A stretch of 30,662 bases of DNA from the IMG/VR virus record IMGVR_UViG_3300037323_000078, positions 1 through 30,662 of that record; one strand, 5' to 3'. This DNA is from a virus. The position numbers were made by a program, and so were the translations under genes. Position 1 is the stretch's first letter. Each line of letters begins with the position of its first letter. Below are positions 21,960 through 30,276 of this stretch, piece by piece. The notes below the pieces were generated by a model, which was given only the letters and a program-made list of their open reading frames with translations, was not told the origin of the DNA and ran no database searches.

Positions 21960-21966
21960 AAAAAAA

Positions 21967-21988
21967 CTCTATAAAATTAATTATAGAG
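21967..21988 (-). terminator. terminator of the isolated moron gene
   Basis: CTCTATAA (21967-21974) pairs perfectly with TTATAGAG (21981-21988). On the minus strand nine T residues follow, giving a strong intrinsic terminator 42 bases beyond the stop of the gene at 22031. Confidence 0.75.
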
Positions 21989-22030
21989 CTTTTGTATTAT
22001 TTTTTCTTAGGATTAATTAATACATATAAT

Positions 22031-22357
22031 CTAGTTATCGTAATATATAATCACACAGTCTTCCGTGCTATCATCTTCAAAATAATATTTTTTTAATTCT
22101 ATTTCTTCATTTCCAATACTAATGTGAAAATGATACCAATTGTTTTTTTTATCACGTTGCGGCACTACCTTGTTCTTATTGTCATCTATCTCCGCGTGTC
22201 TTAAATAAATGCATCCATCTTCAAGCTTATAAACTATTGCCTCATTAAAAAAAGAAGATTTTGAAAATATTTGCACATTAAAACATGAGTTTCCTTTACA
22301 TAATGTAAGACTATTAATAGCACCGTATATAGGCGTTTTTTCATTATTTTTTTCCAT
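22031..22357 (-). CDS. isolated accessory gene (moron), unknown function
   Basis: This 108-residue soluble protein is rich in charged and aromatic residues (KKNNWYHFHISIGNEEIELKK) and has a cysteine pair in LCKGNSCF. No family is recognised. It sits between tape measure and protease genes as its own unit, with a promoter carrying the AATGTTAA box at 22437-22478, a leader hairpin, and a strong terminator behind. This looks like a moron with independent expression, possibly for superinfection exclusion or defence; function unknown. Confidence 0.65.
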   Translation of the reverse strand: MEKNNEKTPIYGAINSLTLCKGNSCFNVQIFSKSSFFNEAIVYKLEDGCIYLRHAEIDDNKNKVVPQRDKKNNWYHFHISIGNEEIELKKYYFEDDSTEDCVIIYYDN

Positions 22358-22374
22358 AAGTTCTATAAATTATA

Positions 22375-22398
22375 AAAGCACCTTTATAGAGGTGCTTT
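22375..22398 (-). terminator. hairpin after the tape measure gene / in the moron leader
   Basis: AAAGCACCT (22375-22383) pairs perfectly with AGGTGCTTT (22390-22398) around a six-base loop, followed on the minus strand by TATAATTT. It lies downstream of the promoter at 22437-22478 and ends 17 bases before the moron ATG. Confidence 0.6.
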
Positions 22399-22436
22399 AG
22401 ATTTTGAATTGAAACGTATGTATTTATACGTTGGTA

Positions 22437-22478
22437 CAAATATAAGTATAAATCATTATTGTAAACAAGAACTTTAAC
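22437..22478 (-). promoter_or_regulatory. promoter of the moron at 22357
   Basis: On the minus strand AATGTTAAAG (G opposite 22478) lies 34 bases before TATATTTG (22444-22437), a perfect -7 element. A TTG at 22468-22466 sits 21 bases before it. Both the phage box and the general Bacteroidota -33 element are therefore present. Confidence 0.6.
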
Positions 22479-22491
22479 ATTTTATTATTAT

Positions 22492-24522
22492 TTAAAAACT
22501 ATTCTTATTAACTAATACTAACACTTCTTTTTGTGCTTTATTTATATCAGCCACGTTTACACTGACCAATATTGGTGGTTGATCCGCTTGTGCTCGCCCT
22601 AAACTCTGACCGATTTGATTTTCAGCTGTATTGTTAAATGCTACTGGCGGCGGTGCAGATACTCTACCTCCACCACCGCCGCCGCCTACACTTGAACCGC
22701 TTACGCTACCGCCACCACCTAGTGCGCTTAATCCTTTTGCGGTTGCGGCAATTATTCCAGCTATTCCAATACCCGCGCTAATTGTATTTTGTGTTACTAA
22801 AGCTGCTGCAGCTGCTACTGATGCCCCCGCCGTTGGGATAGCTAATGCCGCTCCTGACGCTGTCGCCGCAATGTTTGAAGCGTTTGTATTAACTACTGCT
22901 TTAGCAATTCCAACAGCTCCATCCGCAATTAATGCGCCTTTTTGTATAGCTTTATTTCTGCTAAATAAATTAGCAATCAAAGAAATTCCTGCTGATATAT
23001 TCTCGTTAGCTTTTTGCCTAATTGTCTTTTTAGTGTCTTCTAAAAACCTCTCTACTTCAATTTGTTTTTCAGCCGCTAACTTTGCCTTATCCGCTTCACT
23101 TGCAAAAAACTGATCATTTAATTCTGCTAAAACTCTTTTATGCTCAATCTCAACTTCCTCAGTCCCTAAATTTGCTAATTTTAACGCTTCTAATTTTATC
23201 GCATAAGCTTCATTTTCTGCCTGTACTTTTAATTCATTTTCAGATAGCAGCGCATTAGCTGTCGCCTTGGCAGCATCTGCTTGTACTTTTAATGCTTCAT
23301 CAAAAGATTTCTCATTGTCTAATGCAATTTTATTAAGTCTGTCAGTTTCTGCTTGTCTAATAGTTAAATCTATTGCATTTTGTTCTTCCCTTGCTTTATC
23401 CCTTAATGCTTTTGCTTCCGAATTTCTTTTTTCTTGTGCGGTTTTTTCAAGATCGTTAATAACTTTATTTTTTTCATTAACTTCTTTTCTTTGTGCTTCG
23501 TGATATATTTTGACACTTTCCGCTTCGCTAAATCTACCCTCGCTAATTCTGCTAAAATGCTCATTCCTTAATTCAATTTCTTTTTTTTGCGCTTCAGATA
23601 ATGTTGATGCGTTGCGCTCTAAATATCTTTGATTTTGTGCTAATGATTTTTCAGCTTGTTCTTTCGATTTTGTAATTGCTCTGTCAGTTTCTGAGGTTAT
23701 TCCAACAAAATCCGTAATGCTATTAATTATATTTTTTATCGTAGCACCTACACTTGCCAATGCAGGAACAAAATTTAAAACAACTGCTTTTACTTTATCA
23801 AAGTTTTGAACTAATGCTACAACCCCAACTACTAATAATCCTATTCCTGTGGCAGCTATTGCTCCTTTTAAAAACTTAAAACTTGTTGATGTAGCATCTA
23901 CTGAACCACCAAACAATTTAGTGGCTATTGTGGCTAATCCTGTGGCCGCAGCGTTTGCCTTATTTACAATTGTACTGTCGACAACTAAAGATTTCAATAC
24001 CCTGAATTGACCGCCTAATTCTGAAACGCTACTAATTGCGTCAGCAAAAGCCATGGCACTTTGAACTTTTAATAATGCTTTTTCGGTGTCTTCGGATTGA
24101 TCGCCAAATAATGCCATTCCAGCAGTGACTCCTTGAACTCCTACGGCTGCTATTTGAGCTGCGCCACCTAGCTTTTGCCCTAAGGTCGTGGCTGCTGCGT
24201 CAACCGTCCTGTCTGTTTCAATTTGTATTTTTCTGTAATTTGCAACGCTGGCCAAAAGTAGCTTATACTCCTCGCTTGCGGTTTGTCCAGCTAATGCTAA
24301 TTCGTACAGCCTGTCTTCGGCTTCTCCCATTCTAGCAGTAAGCGGCTTAATATCTCCGTAAACCTGCTCAAATGTTTGATCTAAGTCTTTGAATGCCTTT
24401 CCAGTTGATTTGGCACTCTCCTCTACTTGATCAAGTGACCCACCTAATTTGCTTGTTTCTACGCTTGCTTTTTGGGCGTTTGTGTCAAATATAATTTTAA
24501 CTTTTCTTTCTTGTTCTGCCAT
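22492..24522 (-). CDS. tail tape measure protein
   Basis: This 676-residue protein is mostly helical: a charged coiled-coil N-terminus (GGSLDQVEESAKSTGKAFKD), hydrophobic segments (about residues 130-240, e.g. IAATGIGLLVVGVVALVQ), long EAQKKEIELR/EKTAQEKRNSEAKA coiled coils, then a membrane-like Ala/Gly region and a Gly-rich tail with runs of glycine. These are the hallmarks of a siphovirus tape measure. Its length sets tail length; with about 1.5 angstroms per residue a tail near 100 nm is expected. It ends the tail operon and follows the large tail protein by one base. Confidence 0.85.
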   Translation of the reverse strand: MAEQERKVKIIFDTNAQKASVETSKLGGSLDQVEESAKSTGKAFKDLDQTFEQVYGDIKPLTARMGEAEDRLYELALAGQTASEEYKLLLASVANYRKIQIETDRTVDAAATTLGQKLGGAAQIAAVGVQGVTAGMALFGDQSEDTEKALLKVQSAMAFADAISSVSELGGQFRVLKSLVVDSTIVNKANAAATGLATIATKLFGGSVDATSTSFKFLKGAIAATGIGLLVVGVVALVQNFDKVKAVVLNFVPALASVGATIKNIINSITDFVGITSETDRAITKSKEQAEKSLAQNQRYLERNASTLSEAQKKEIELRNEHFSRISEGRFSEAESVKIYHEAQRKEVNEKNKVINDLEKTAQEKRNSEAKALRDKAREEQNAIDLTIRQAETDRLNKIALDNEKSFDEALKVQADAAKATANALLSENELKVQAENEAYAIKLEALKLANLGTEEVEIEHKRVLAELNDQFFASEADKAKLAAEKQIEVERFLEDTKKTIRQKANENISAGISLIANLFSRNKAIQKGALIADGAVGIAKAVVNTNASNIAATASGAALAIPTAGASVAAAAALVTQNTISAGIGIAGIIAATAKGLSALGGGGSVSGSSVGGGGGGGRVSAPPPVAFNNTAENQIGQSLGRAQADQPPILVSVNVADINKAQKEVLVLVNKNSF

Positions 24523-24523
24523 A

Positions 24524-26785
24524 TTAAAAATTTAAACCCGTTAATTTTGTCTTTCCGTCTGTCAAACTTATCGCCACATCAACTAATTGATACCTTTGTT
24601 CGCTTATAATAAATTCGTTTTGAGCTCTAAAACCTGTTGGAATGTTACTTTCGCCTTGTGCAAGATTGCTAAAATTCAAAAATATTTCGTTTGCTGGTAA
24701 ATTCAGCACAAACTCACTCTTATATGTATTGGGATCTAATAGCAATTCAATAAAACTATTGTAATAATTTAAAAATAAAGAATCTGTGTCTATGCCTATT
24801 GCTCCAAAAGCTAAGGTTTTACCATTAAATGAATTGCGGTAACTAGCTTCTAGCAACCCATACAAAGGTTGGTTTATTGTCGGCGTATATTCGATTGACA
24901 CAGGATTAAAATCAAGCCCTTTGGACTGCAAATAAAACAAAGTGAACTCTTCGTAAACTGGTTTATACCTAACAGCACCGCTATCCAATACAGTTGGCGT
25001 GTCTTTTGAGAACCCGTAACAACTTTTAACTCCAGACGGATGGCTAATTAAAATGCGCTGATTCATAATACTGTATTCGGTTTTAATCTCATACTTTGTT
25101 GGTTTGGGCACGGTCACTAATGGATAGACTAGTGAGCCAAAAGTTTCGCCATTAAAATATGTTCCGTCAAAATACTTTGAAGTGAAAGGAGTAAATGAAT
25201 ACAAATTATACTCGTTTGCTTTTTTCTTGTTTAATGTGGCTATATCAACGTATGAAGTATAATCCACTATTCTTTTTGAATACGGCTTGTTGTTTTCGTT
25301 AATATCTTCAGGCGTCAACCAGTACATTGATTGATCTGGTAGTCCTGTCGACACAACAGAGATGTTAAATGTTTTAAAAAAGTCTCGCAAAAAGTCAGTA
25401 CATTTCTTTTTTGGTAAGGCTGTAATTAAATTAAATTTATTACCGCCTAATGTGCTGGATTCTGTGTAATTACTCGACGTATGCGAATAGTTTGCCCTTG
25501 CTTCTCTAGGTCCAAAAATATTTCTTCTTGGGTAATCAAATCTTTGTATTGTTTGGTATTGCAAAAAATCCCACTTTAATAATGTAATTGGCATAATTTC
25601 AACGCGTAAAAACAAATCTCCATTTTGATCTAACATTGTTGGATTCTCTGCTCGAGTATCTGTTATACGAGAGGTAAAAATATTGCTTGTAATTTCTTGA
25701 CTGTCTAAAATTATACCCGTTGCATTATTAATTAAATTTACTTTAATTTTTGTTTCTTGTCCTTCAAGAGAAATTAAATTATTAAAAATTACATTTACGT
25801 CAAAACCGTCCGACCATCCGCCCTGCTCTCCTGAGTTAGCGTTATTACGATCACATTTAAAAACTCCGGTAGATGGATTCGAAGTCATTAACCATTTTAC
25901 ATTTGCTAGATCAGGAACGTTTATTGCTCCTGATTCTCTTTTAAAATCATAACGAAGTGCAATAATTGGATTGTAATTAATTAACGGGAATGCTTTTGCA
26001 TCAGGAACCACAAGACTTTCTGAGCTGCACCAAACAAAAATATCACGAACTTCTGGTCTTTCAAAAATTGGGCAAATTATTGGTGTACCTATTTTTAAAA
26101 TTAAGTGTTCCATAATTGTTATAAAACTGACAGCTGGTCTAACTTCTGCTAATGATATTTGATTGACCGTCGCTGCTGTTCTAATTTCTTTGAACGCAAT
26201 GTTATCAACAACATTAAGATTGTTTTTGTCGTATGTGAAAATTCTATTATTTGAAATAAAAGGGATGCCAAAGCGCATGGCGATATTAGTGCTAGGAATA
26301 AGAATATTAATTATTGATCTCATTCTATCACGTAAAGTAATATAATTCCATTCTACTTTTACGGCTTCATCAAATGCACCGTTAGCGTCTTGGAATAATG
26401 TTTGAACAGTTGTATCCCCAAGCCTATCTGTCAAACTAGTCAAGTTACTTGCAAAAGAAGTTTTTAAGGTTTTTTGATCTTGCAGTTCATAGTCAGACTC
26501 GTCAAAAGTAATTTTTCCAGATTGGAATAAAAATCCAGAAATATAAATCATTGAATCAAATTCGCCTGTCAAATTTGCACGTTGTATTTTTTCGTTTCCA
26601 ATAAATCCACAAAGTATTTTATTTTTGTCTGTAGCTTTTAAATTAAAAGACTGAGTAAATGGACTAAAAATCTTTGAAATGTCACTAAGGTCCTTTGACG
26701 TTAATTTAAAATTAATAAGTTCCGTTGGCTCTACGTCTAGTAAATAAAAATTATTGTCAGTGTGCTTGATGTATATTTGGATCAT
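24524..26785 (-). CDS. large tail/baseplate protein
   Basis: This 753-residue, beta-rich protein has no signal peptide or membrane helix. It begins MIQIYIKHTDNNFYLLD and has blocks such as FSPFTQSFNLKATDKNK and YFDGTYFNGETFG. I recall similar very large proteins next to tape measure genes in Bacteroidota siphophages, where they probably form the distal tail or baseplate hub. The N-terminal 120 residues resemble a tail-associated beta domain. It is encoded between another tail protein and the tape measure with one-base gaps, so stoichiometric tail assembly is likely. Confidence 0.6.
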   Translation of the reverse strand: MIQIYIKHTDNNFYLLDVEPTELINFKLTSKDLSDISKIFSPFTQSFNLKATDKNKILCGFIGNEKIQRANLTGEFDSMIYISGFLFQSGKITFDESDYELQDQKTLKTSFASNLTSLTDRLGDTTVQTLFQDANGAFDEAVKVEWNYITLRDRMRSIINILIPSTNIAMRFGIPFISNNRIFTYDKNNLNVVDNIAFKEIRTAATVNQISLAEVRPAVSFITIMEHLILKIGTPIICPIFERPEVRDIFVWCSSESLVVPDAKAFPLINYNPIIALRYDFKRESGAINVPDLANVKWLMTSNPSTGVFKCDRNNANSGEQGGWSDGFDVNVIFNNLISLEGQETKIKVNLINNATGIILDSQEITSNIFTSRITDTRAENPTMLDQNGDLFLRVEIMPITLLKWDFLQYQTIQRFDYPRRNIFGPREARANYSHTSSNYTESSTLGGNKFNLITALPKKKCTDFLRDFFKTFNISVVSTGLPDQSMYWLTPEDINENNKPYSKRIVDYTSYVDIATLNKKKANEYNLYSFTPFTSKYFDGTYFNGETFGSLVYPLVTVPKPTKYEIKTEYSIMNQRILISHPSGVKSCYGFSKDTPTVLDSGAVRYKPVYEEFTLFYLQSKGLDFNPVSIEYTPTINQPLYGLLEASYRNSFNGKTLAFGAIGIDTDSLFLNYYNSFIELLLDPNTYKSEFVLNLPANEIFLNFSNLAQGESNIPTGFRAQNEFIISEQRYQLVDVAISLTDGKTKLTGLNF

Positions 26786-26786
26786 G

Positions 26787-27944
26787 CTACAAGATATTAT
26801 TTATAAAGTTGTTCGTTTCTTCAAATTCAAGATTGTAAGATATGGAACTTTTCTCATTTAATCTAGTCTTTATTGTGAAATCATTTCCAACAAATCTAAC
26901 AGGAATTTGAGTAAATTTACTGTAAAATCCTAAATTATCAAGCGTTACAACATCACTATCTACAGTGATTGCTGTGTTGTCAACTGTAACAATCGTACTA
27001 TCTACAGTAATGCCCGTCTGAACATCTGTAAAAACATTATCGCCAAATATAATTAGGTATATCTTTGAGCTACTTTTCAACTCACGAATCTGATAATTAT
27101 TACTTTCGTCAATTAATCCAGTGTTAATAGCAAACTTTCTAAACCCGGTAGGAGATCCGTTTTGTTTTAAGTGCTGAATCTGACTATTAATCTGCAATGG
27201 GTTTCGGTAAGTGCTTGCAAACTCGTCTCTTTTGATTGGTTCCTGAGTGACAAACTTTCCAAAAGGAGTAAAAGTATCCCATAAACCTAATCTATTTATG
27301 TAAGCTAGCTTGCAAGTAACGCCTGTCTGCTGCAATCTTGTCGCTGGTACAAGTGTTTGCTGCAAGATTAAGCCATTGGCTCCAGATCCTGACTGCGAAG
27401 TCGCTGCGGTTGTAGTAAGATTAATAGTAAACTTGTCGTAATTGATTGATTTTGCAAACTTTCTGTCATTTTCCACGTCATTGTAACTACTGTAAGGGCC
27501 GCCTAATTGTTCAAATGAGTAACGATATCCAGAAGTAGCAAAGAAAGATCCTAATTGTTTTACGCTCTCTGTATCTACTTTGTAAACAATATGAAAGTAA
27601 ACCCCTTCCCCCGCTGTCGTCGCTCCTGAAGTTGTGTTGTACGCATATTGGGGGTTATTTTTATTGAGGTTAGAGCTTGTAATAAATGCTTTAATTTCGT
27701 TGTGTAGTTCAATTGCAATGTATTTGTCTGCTGGAGAAACTTTTTTCACATTGTTAAAAACAAGTCGTGGCGTATTTGGAAGGTCATCCGTCTGGAATCC
27801 TCTCCAAATGTAAACTTCAATAGTAACACTTGTAATACTTGCGTCTGCTAATTCATTTTGAAAATTAAAATGAACTGGAGACTCTGCTAAATAAATTTGA
27901 GCCTTAGTACTTATATTTGTTAATTCGGGTGTCGCTAATGGCAT
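26787..27944 (-). CDS. tail structural protein with heptapeptide repeats
   Basis: This 385-residue, beta-rich protein contains SVTIEVYIWRGFQTDD near the N-terminus and a Ser/Thr/Gly-rich centre (TTTAATSQSGSGANG). Near the C-terminus four tandem seven-residue units of the type TVDxxxV occur. Together with the adjacent 753-residue protein it belongs to the tail module. Fibre or distal-tail function is plausible. No family recognised. Confidence 0.58.
   Translation of the reverse strand: MPLATPELTNISTKAQIYLAESPVHFNFQNELADASITSVTIEVYIWRGFQTDDLPNTPRLVFNNVKKVSPADKYIAIELHNEIKAFITSSNLNKNNPQYAYNTTSGATTAGEGVYFHIVYKVDTESVKQLGSFFATSGYRYSFEQLGGPYSSYNDVENDRKFAKSINYDKFTINLTTTAATSQSGSGANGLILQQTLVPATRLQQTGVTCKLAYINRLGLWDTFTPFGKFVTQEPIKRDEFASTYRNPLQINSQIQHLKQNGSPTGFRKFAINTGLIDESNNYQIRELKSSSKIYLIIFGDNVFTDVQTGITVDSTIVTVDNTAITVDSDVVTLDNLGFYSKFTQIPVRFVGNDFTIKTRLNEKSSISYNLEFEETNNFINNIL
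26935..27018. repeat. four tandem 21-bp repeats inside a tail gene
   Basis: Units at 26935-26955, 26956-26976, 26977-26997 and 26998-27018 each start with a YTRTC-type pentamer and encode the heptapeptides TVDSTIV, TVDNTAI, TVDSDVV and TLDNLGF on the minus strand. The alternate units are closest to each other. Confidence 0.7.
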
Positions 27945-27945
27945 A

Positions 27946-28299
27946 TTAAACTATTGGGCTAATTAATAAATCAATCATATTTTTTATGTAAACATTAGTT
28001 GCGTCTGGAAGAAACTCTTCAATAGCATTAAGCATAGGCGTGTTAGTCAAATTATTTCTATTCTTTGGCGTTGGCTTTCCTTTTGGGGTATTGAATTGTC
28101 CGTAAAATTTTTCGGATAAAATTAAAACATCGAACGGCTTTACAGCGCGACCGATTGAGTCCCGTAAGTGATCTTTTTGTAACTTACTTACTTTTGAATT
28201 TCTAGCGGTTACAATTTTAATCAAGCGACCTAATTCAAGTAAACTATTCTTTGTTAGTACTTCCACTTCCTTCTGCTGTATTGTCTTTCGTGCCGCCAT
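27946..28299 (-). CDS. tail completion-like protein (HK97 gp10-like, second copy)
   Basis: This 117-residue basic protein has a motif KLQKDHLRDSIGRAVK (about residues 40-55) resembling the TGxLRxSI helix of HK97 gp10-like tail completion proteins. The ATG at 28299 lies 56 bases inside the upstream gene, an unusually long overlap, so a later non-ATG start cannot be excluded. It and its upstream neighbour may be diverged duplicates. Family assignment is tentative. Confidence 0.5.
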   Translation of the reverse strand: MAARKTIQQKEVEVLTKNSLLELGRLIKIVTARNSKVSKLQKDHLRDSIGRAVKPFDVLILSEKFYGQFNTPKGKPTPKNRNNLTNTPMLNAIEEFLPDATNVYIKNMIDLLISPIV

Positions 28300-28672
28300 C
28301 TGTTATCTTTAAAGATTTTAATAATTGCTTAATCTTATCAGTACCTACATTTGCCTGAGATATTGCCGACCTTCTTATCTCTCTACCTGTTCTTGTCTTG
28401 CCTTTTACCGTCGTCTCTCTGCCTTCTTCATCTTCAAAAATTACAGTCCATGGTAAATCCTTAGGTATTATTTTTTCAGCGTTTGCAATTAACTTGCTGT
28501 TAGTTCCGTAGGCTCCATAGAATAATTGTCGAAATTCAATTGATTTATTTCTGCCAATGTATGCCCCTCGCATTGTATCTTTTAACAATCCAGAATCAAC
28601 GCGAGCAGTATTTTTTGAAGCTCTTATAACTTCCCTTATGTACTGCCTAATTTGGGCGACACTATATTCCAT
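28244..28672 (-). CDS. HK97 gp10-like tail completion protein
   Basis: This 142-residue basic protein has the N-terminal motif DSGLLKDTMRGAY (about residues 26-38), the hallmark of gp10-like head-tail or tail completion proteins. A beta segment FRQLFYGAYGTN follows, then a charged C-terminal tail. It overlaps the tail terminator-like gene upstream by 11 bases and the following gene by 56. Such proteins join the capsid connector and tail. Confidence 0.6.
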   Translation of the reverse strand: MEYSVAQIRQYIREVIRASKNTARVDSGLLKDTMRGAYIGRNKSIEFRQLFYGAYGTNSKLIANAEKIIPKDLPWTVIFEDEEGRETTVKGKTRTGREIRRSAISQANVGTDKIKQLLKSLKITDGGTKDNTAEGSGSTNKE

Positions 28673-29120
28673 TTTGATGCATCATAAATGTTGCTGAAAA
28701 CTTAACGCCGTCGAGAGCATTTCGCTCGTCTTTTCTTACTGGCTCAAATGTTGAAATGCTGCCATCAACAATTTGTATATCTAAATCATTGTGATCTTTT
28801 AAAACTTCCATTAAAAAATTATTTGCTATACTGTCGGTAACACCAATATTATCAATGTAGTTTGTCTCAACCAGCAACTTTGATCCTGTTGAGGTCTTTG
28901 TGTCGTCGCGTTGATTTAATATTTCAAAAGCAATTATGTACTGCCTGTTGTACCAGTCAGGCGCTGGTCCAGATAACAACTGTATAGATACAAGAGGGTA
29001 AACATTTTCTTTTTCCACGTCAACTACGTCTTCATCTTTAAAACAGATAGTATTAACAAGCGGTATATCACCGTAAACTTCAATAATAAATGTTAATAAT
29101 TGTGATAATTGATTTGCCAT
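28662..29120 (-). CDS. tail terminator-like protein
   Basis: This 152-residue protein begins with a helix (ANQLSQLLTFIIEVYGDIP) followed by beta strands (VYPLVSIQLLSGPAPDWYN, QYIIAFEILNQ). The layout, helix then strands with ends near DGVKFSATFMM, resembles tail terminator or minor tail proteins of siphophages. It sits between a 58-residue gene and the gp10-like gene, an order common in tail completion modules. Start is ATG at 29120, sharing one base with the upstream stop. Confidence 0.55.
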   Translation of the reverse strand: MANQLSQLLTFIIEVYGDIPLVNTICFKDEDVVDVEKENVYPLVSIQLLSGPAPDWYNRQYIIAFEILNQRDDTKTSTGSKLLVETNYIDNIGVTDSIANNFLMEVLKDHNDLDIQIVDGSISTFEPVRKDERNALDGVKFSATFMMHQNGI

Positions 29121-29296
29121 TATGATATATCTTTATCGTCGTATAAAACAATGTAAGCATATTCCAAAGAGAACTGACCTACTACGTGCCCTTCGCTATT
29201 TAAAAATGTTAATCCAAAAAGCTCGTGAGATAATAACCTATCAAAATTTAACTTACAAACTTCCTCCCCTTTATAAAAAATTATTGCTTTTTTCAT
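29120..29296 (-). CDS. 58-residue hypothetical protein
   Basis: A leftward ORF starts ATG at 29296 (MKKAIIFYKGEEVC) and stops at 29120, sharing one base with the ATG of the tail terminator-like gene (TAATG). It is acidic with a beta-like pattern (HVVGQFSLEYAYIVLYDD), without membrane segments. Tight coupling to both neighbours supports expression. No family recognised; perhaps a small tail accessory protein. Confidence 0.55.
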   Translation of the reverse strand: MKKAIIFYKGEEVCKLNFDRLLSHELFGLTFLNSEGHVVGQFSLEYAYIVLYDDKDIS

Positions 29297-29303
29297 GTTT
29301 TTT

Positions 29304-29837
29304 TTATTTTACCCCTTCAATTATTCTTTGACCTGTTAAATAGTTTGCCCAAAAAAAGAACTCACTTACCTTCCATTGTTCTACTGCTTTATATTTTGTC
29401 ATGTCTCCTTTGCAGATCACATCCATCAATACAACATAGTTACCGAACCGTTCTACAAATTCCCTTTTTAATTCTGACCCCGTCGTCTCTTTTGCATCTT
29501 CACCGTAACTCGGGGGGTCAAAAATAAAATCATATAATTCATAATGCATTCTTTGCTGACAAAGAAACTCCATAATTATAAATGACATGTTGTGAATGTA
29601 AATAGTTTGCCACCATTTTTGCATTACAAATATAGAACAAAATTTACTATAATCTTCGTCTTCTAGGTACATTTCTGCATTAACCAATTGATCTAATGTA
29701 AGATCTTGTATATACTTGCACTTAAATTTCTTTGCAGGTTTTTTTTCAAGAAGTATCTTAGTCAAAAAATTACACCTTACATTCTCGCCTTGAGATCTTA
29801 TCTTTGCAAATCTATTTAATGTTATTCCTAGAATCAT
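29304..29837 (-). CDS. hypothetical phage protein, possibly tail-assembly chaperone-like
   Basis: This 177-residue protein is rich in aromatic residues and helices (DYSKFCSIFVMQKWWQTIY, IIMEFLCQQRMHYELYDFIF), and its end EQWKVSEFFFWANYLTGQRI resembles C-terminal segments of tail-assembly chaperone-type phage proteins. No catalytic signature is seen. Position upstream of the tail module fits. It is three bases from the preceding 25-residue ORF. The call is tentative. Confidence 0.52.
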   Translation of the reverse strand: MILGITLNRFAKIRSQGENVRCNFLTKILLEKKPAKKFKCKYIQDLTLDQLVNAEMYLEDEDYSKFCSIFVMQKWWQTIYIHNMSFIIMEFLCQQRMHYELYDFIFDPPSYGEDAKETTGSELKREFVERFGNYVVLMDVICKGDMTKYKAVEQWKVSEFFFWANYLTGQRIIEGVK

Positions 29838-29840
29838 ATA

Positions 29841-29918
29841 TTATCCTTTAGGGTTGCAGTTTACGGATCCGAATAAATAATTTGATACTATGTCGTATAT
29901 TCCTTCTAGTAATTTCAT
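29841..29918 (-). CDS. 25-residue ORF
   Basis: ATG at 29918 gives MKLLEGIYDIVSNYLFGSVN and six more residues to TAA at 29841. The short distances on both sides (three bases to each neighbour) suggest a real coupled micro-ORF, perhaps amphipathic and membrane-associated. Too short for a family call. Confidence 0.38.
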   Translation of the reverse strand: MKLLEGIYDIVSNYLFGSVNCNPKG

Positions 29919-29921
29919 AAG

Positions 29922-30038
29922 TTATAAATTAAAAATTAAACGTAAAATAAATAAGATAGATTCTAATACTAACCACATAATCGGAAGGTAAAACACACCT
30001 AATATAATCGTTACTAAAATAAAGTTTTTGTTTTTCAT
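29922..30038 (-). CDS. 38-residue small membrane protein
   Basis: ATG at 30038 opens a 38-residue peptide (MKNKNFILVTIILGVFYLPI) that is almost wholly hydrophobic, with one or two membrane helices. It stops three bases before the next micro-ORF. Small membrane peptides of this kind occur in phage genomes with unknown roles (inhibitory, lysis or exclusion). Confidence 0.48.
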   Translation of the reverse strand: MKNKNFILVTIILGVFYLPIMWLVLESILFILRLIFNL

Positions 30039-30050
30039 AATTTTATTGTT

Positions 30051-30239
30051 TTAATTTGCTTTTCTTTCGTTGTATTTTTGCTGAGATTCTTTACCGATAA
30101 AAACATTTTGCGGTATATTATACTCTTCTATTTGTCTTTCTGATATTAAAGAATAGTCTAAATTATTTTTTTCTACAAATTTTATTGCAAATTCTAAAGT
30201 CGCAAAGTTTCTGTTTGTGATTGTAAAGATAGTTTTCAT
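30051..30239 (-). CDS. 62-residue hypothetical protein
   Basis: This small protein starts MKTIFTITNRNFATLEFAIK, with a beta-alpha pattern and a basic, polar C-terminus (GKESQQKYNERKAN). No motif is recognised. It is the first gene after the terminase stop, with a candidate promoter (30277-30327) between them, and it leads the run of tiny ORFs. Confidence 0.5.
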   Translation of the reverse strand: MKTIFTITNRNFATLEFAIKFVEKNNLDYSLISERQIEEYNIPQNVFIGKESQQKYNERKAN

Positions 30240-30276
30240 AATATTGATTTTTTAGTGTTTCGCCTTATTGCTGGTG

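Noticed and set aside
22631-23113. 160-residue plus-strand ORF, proline/alanine-rich
   Set aside because: Antisense shadow of the Gly/Ala-rich end of the tape measure gene.
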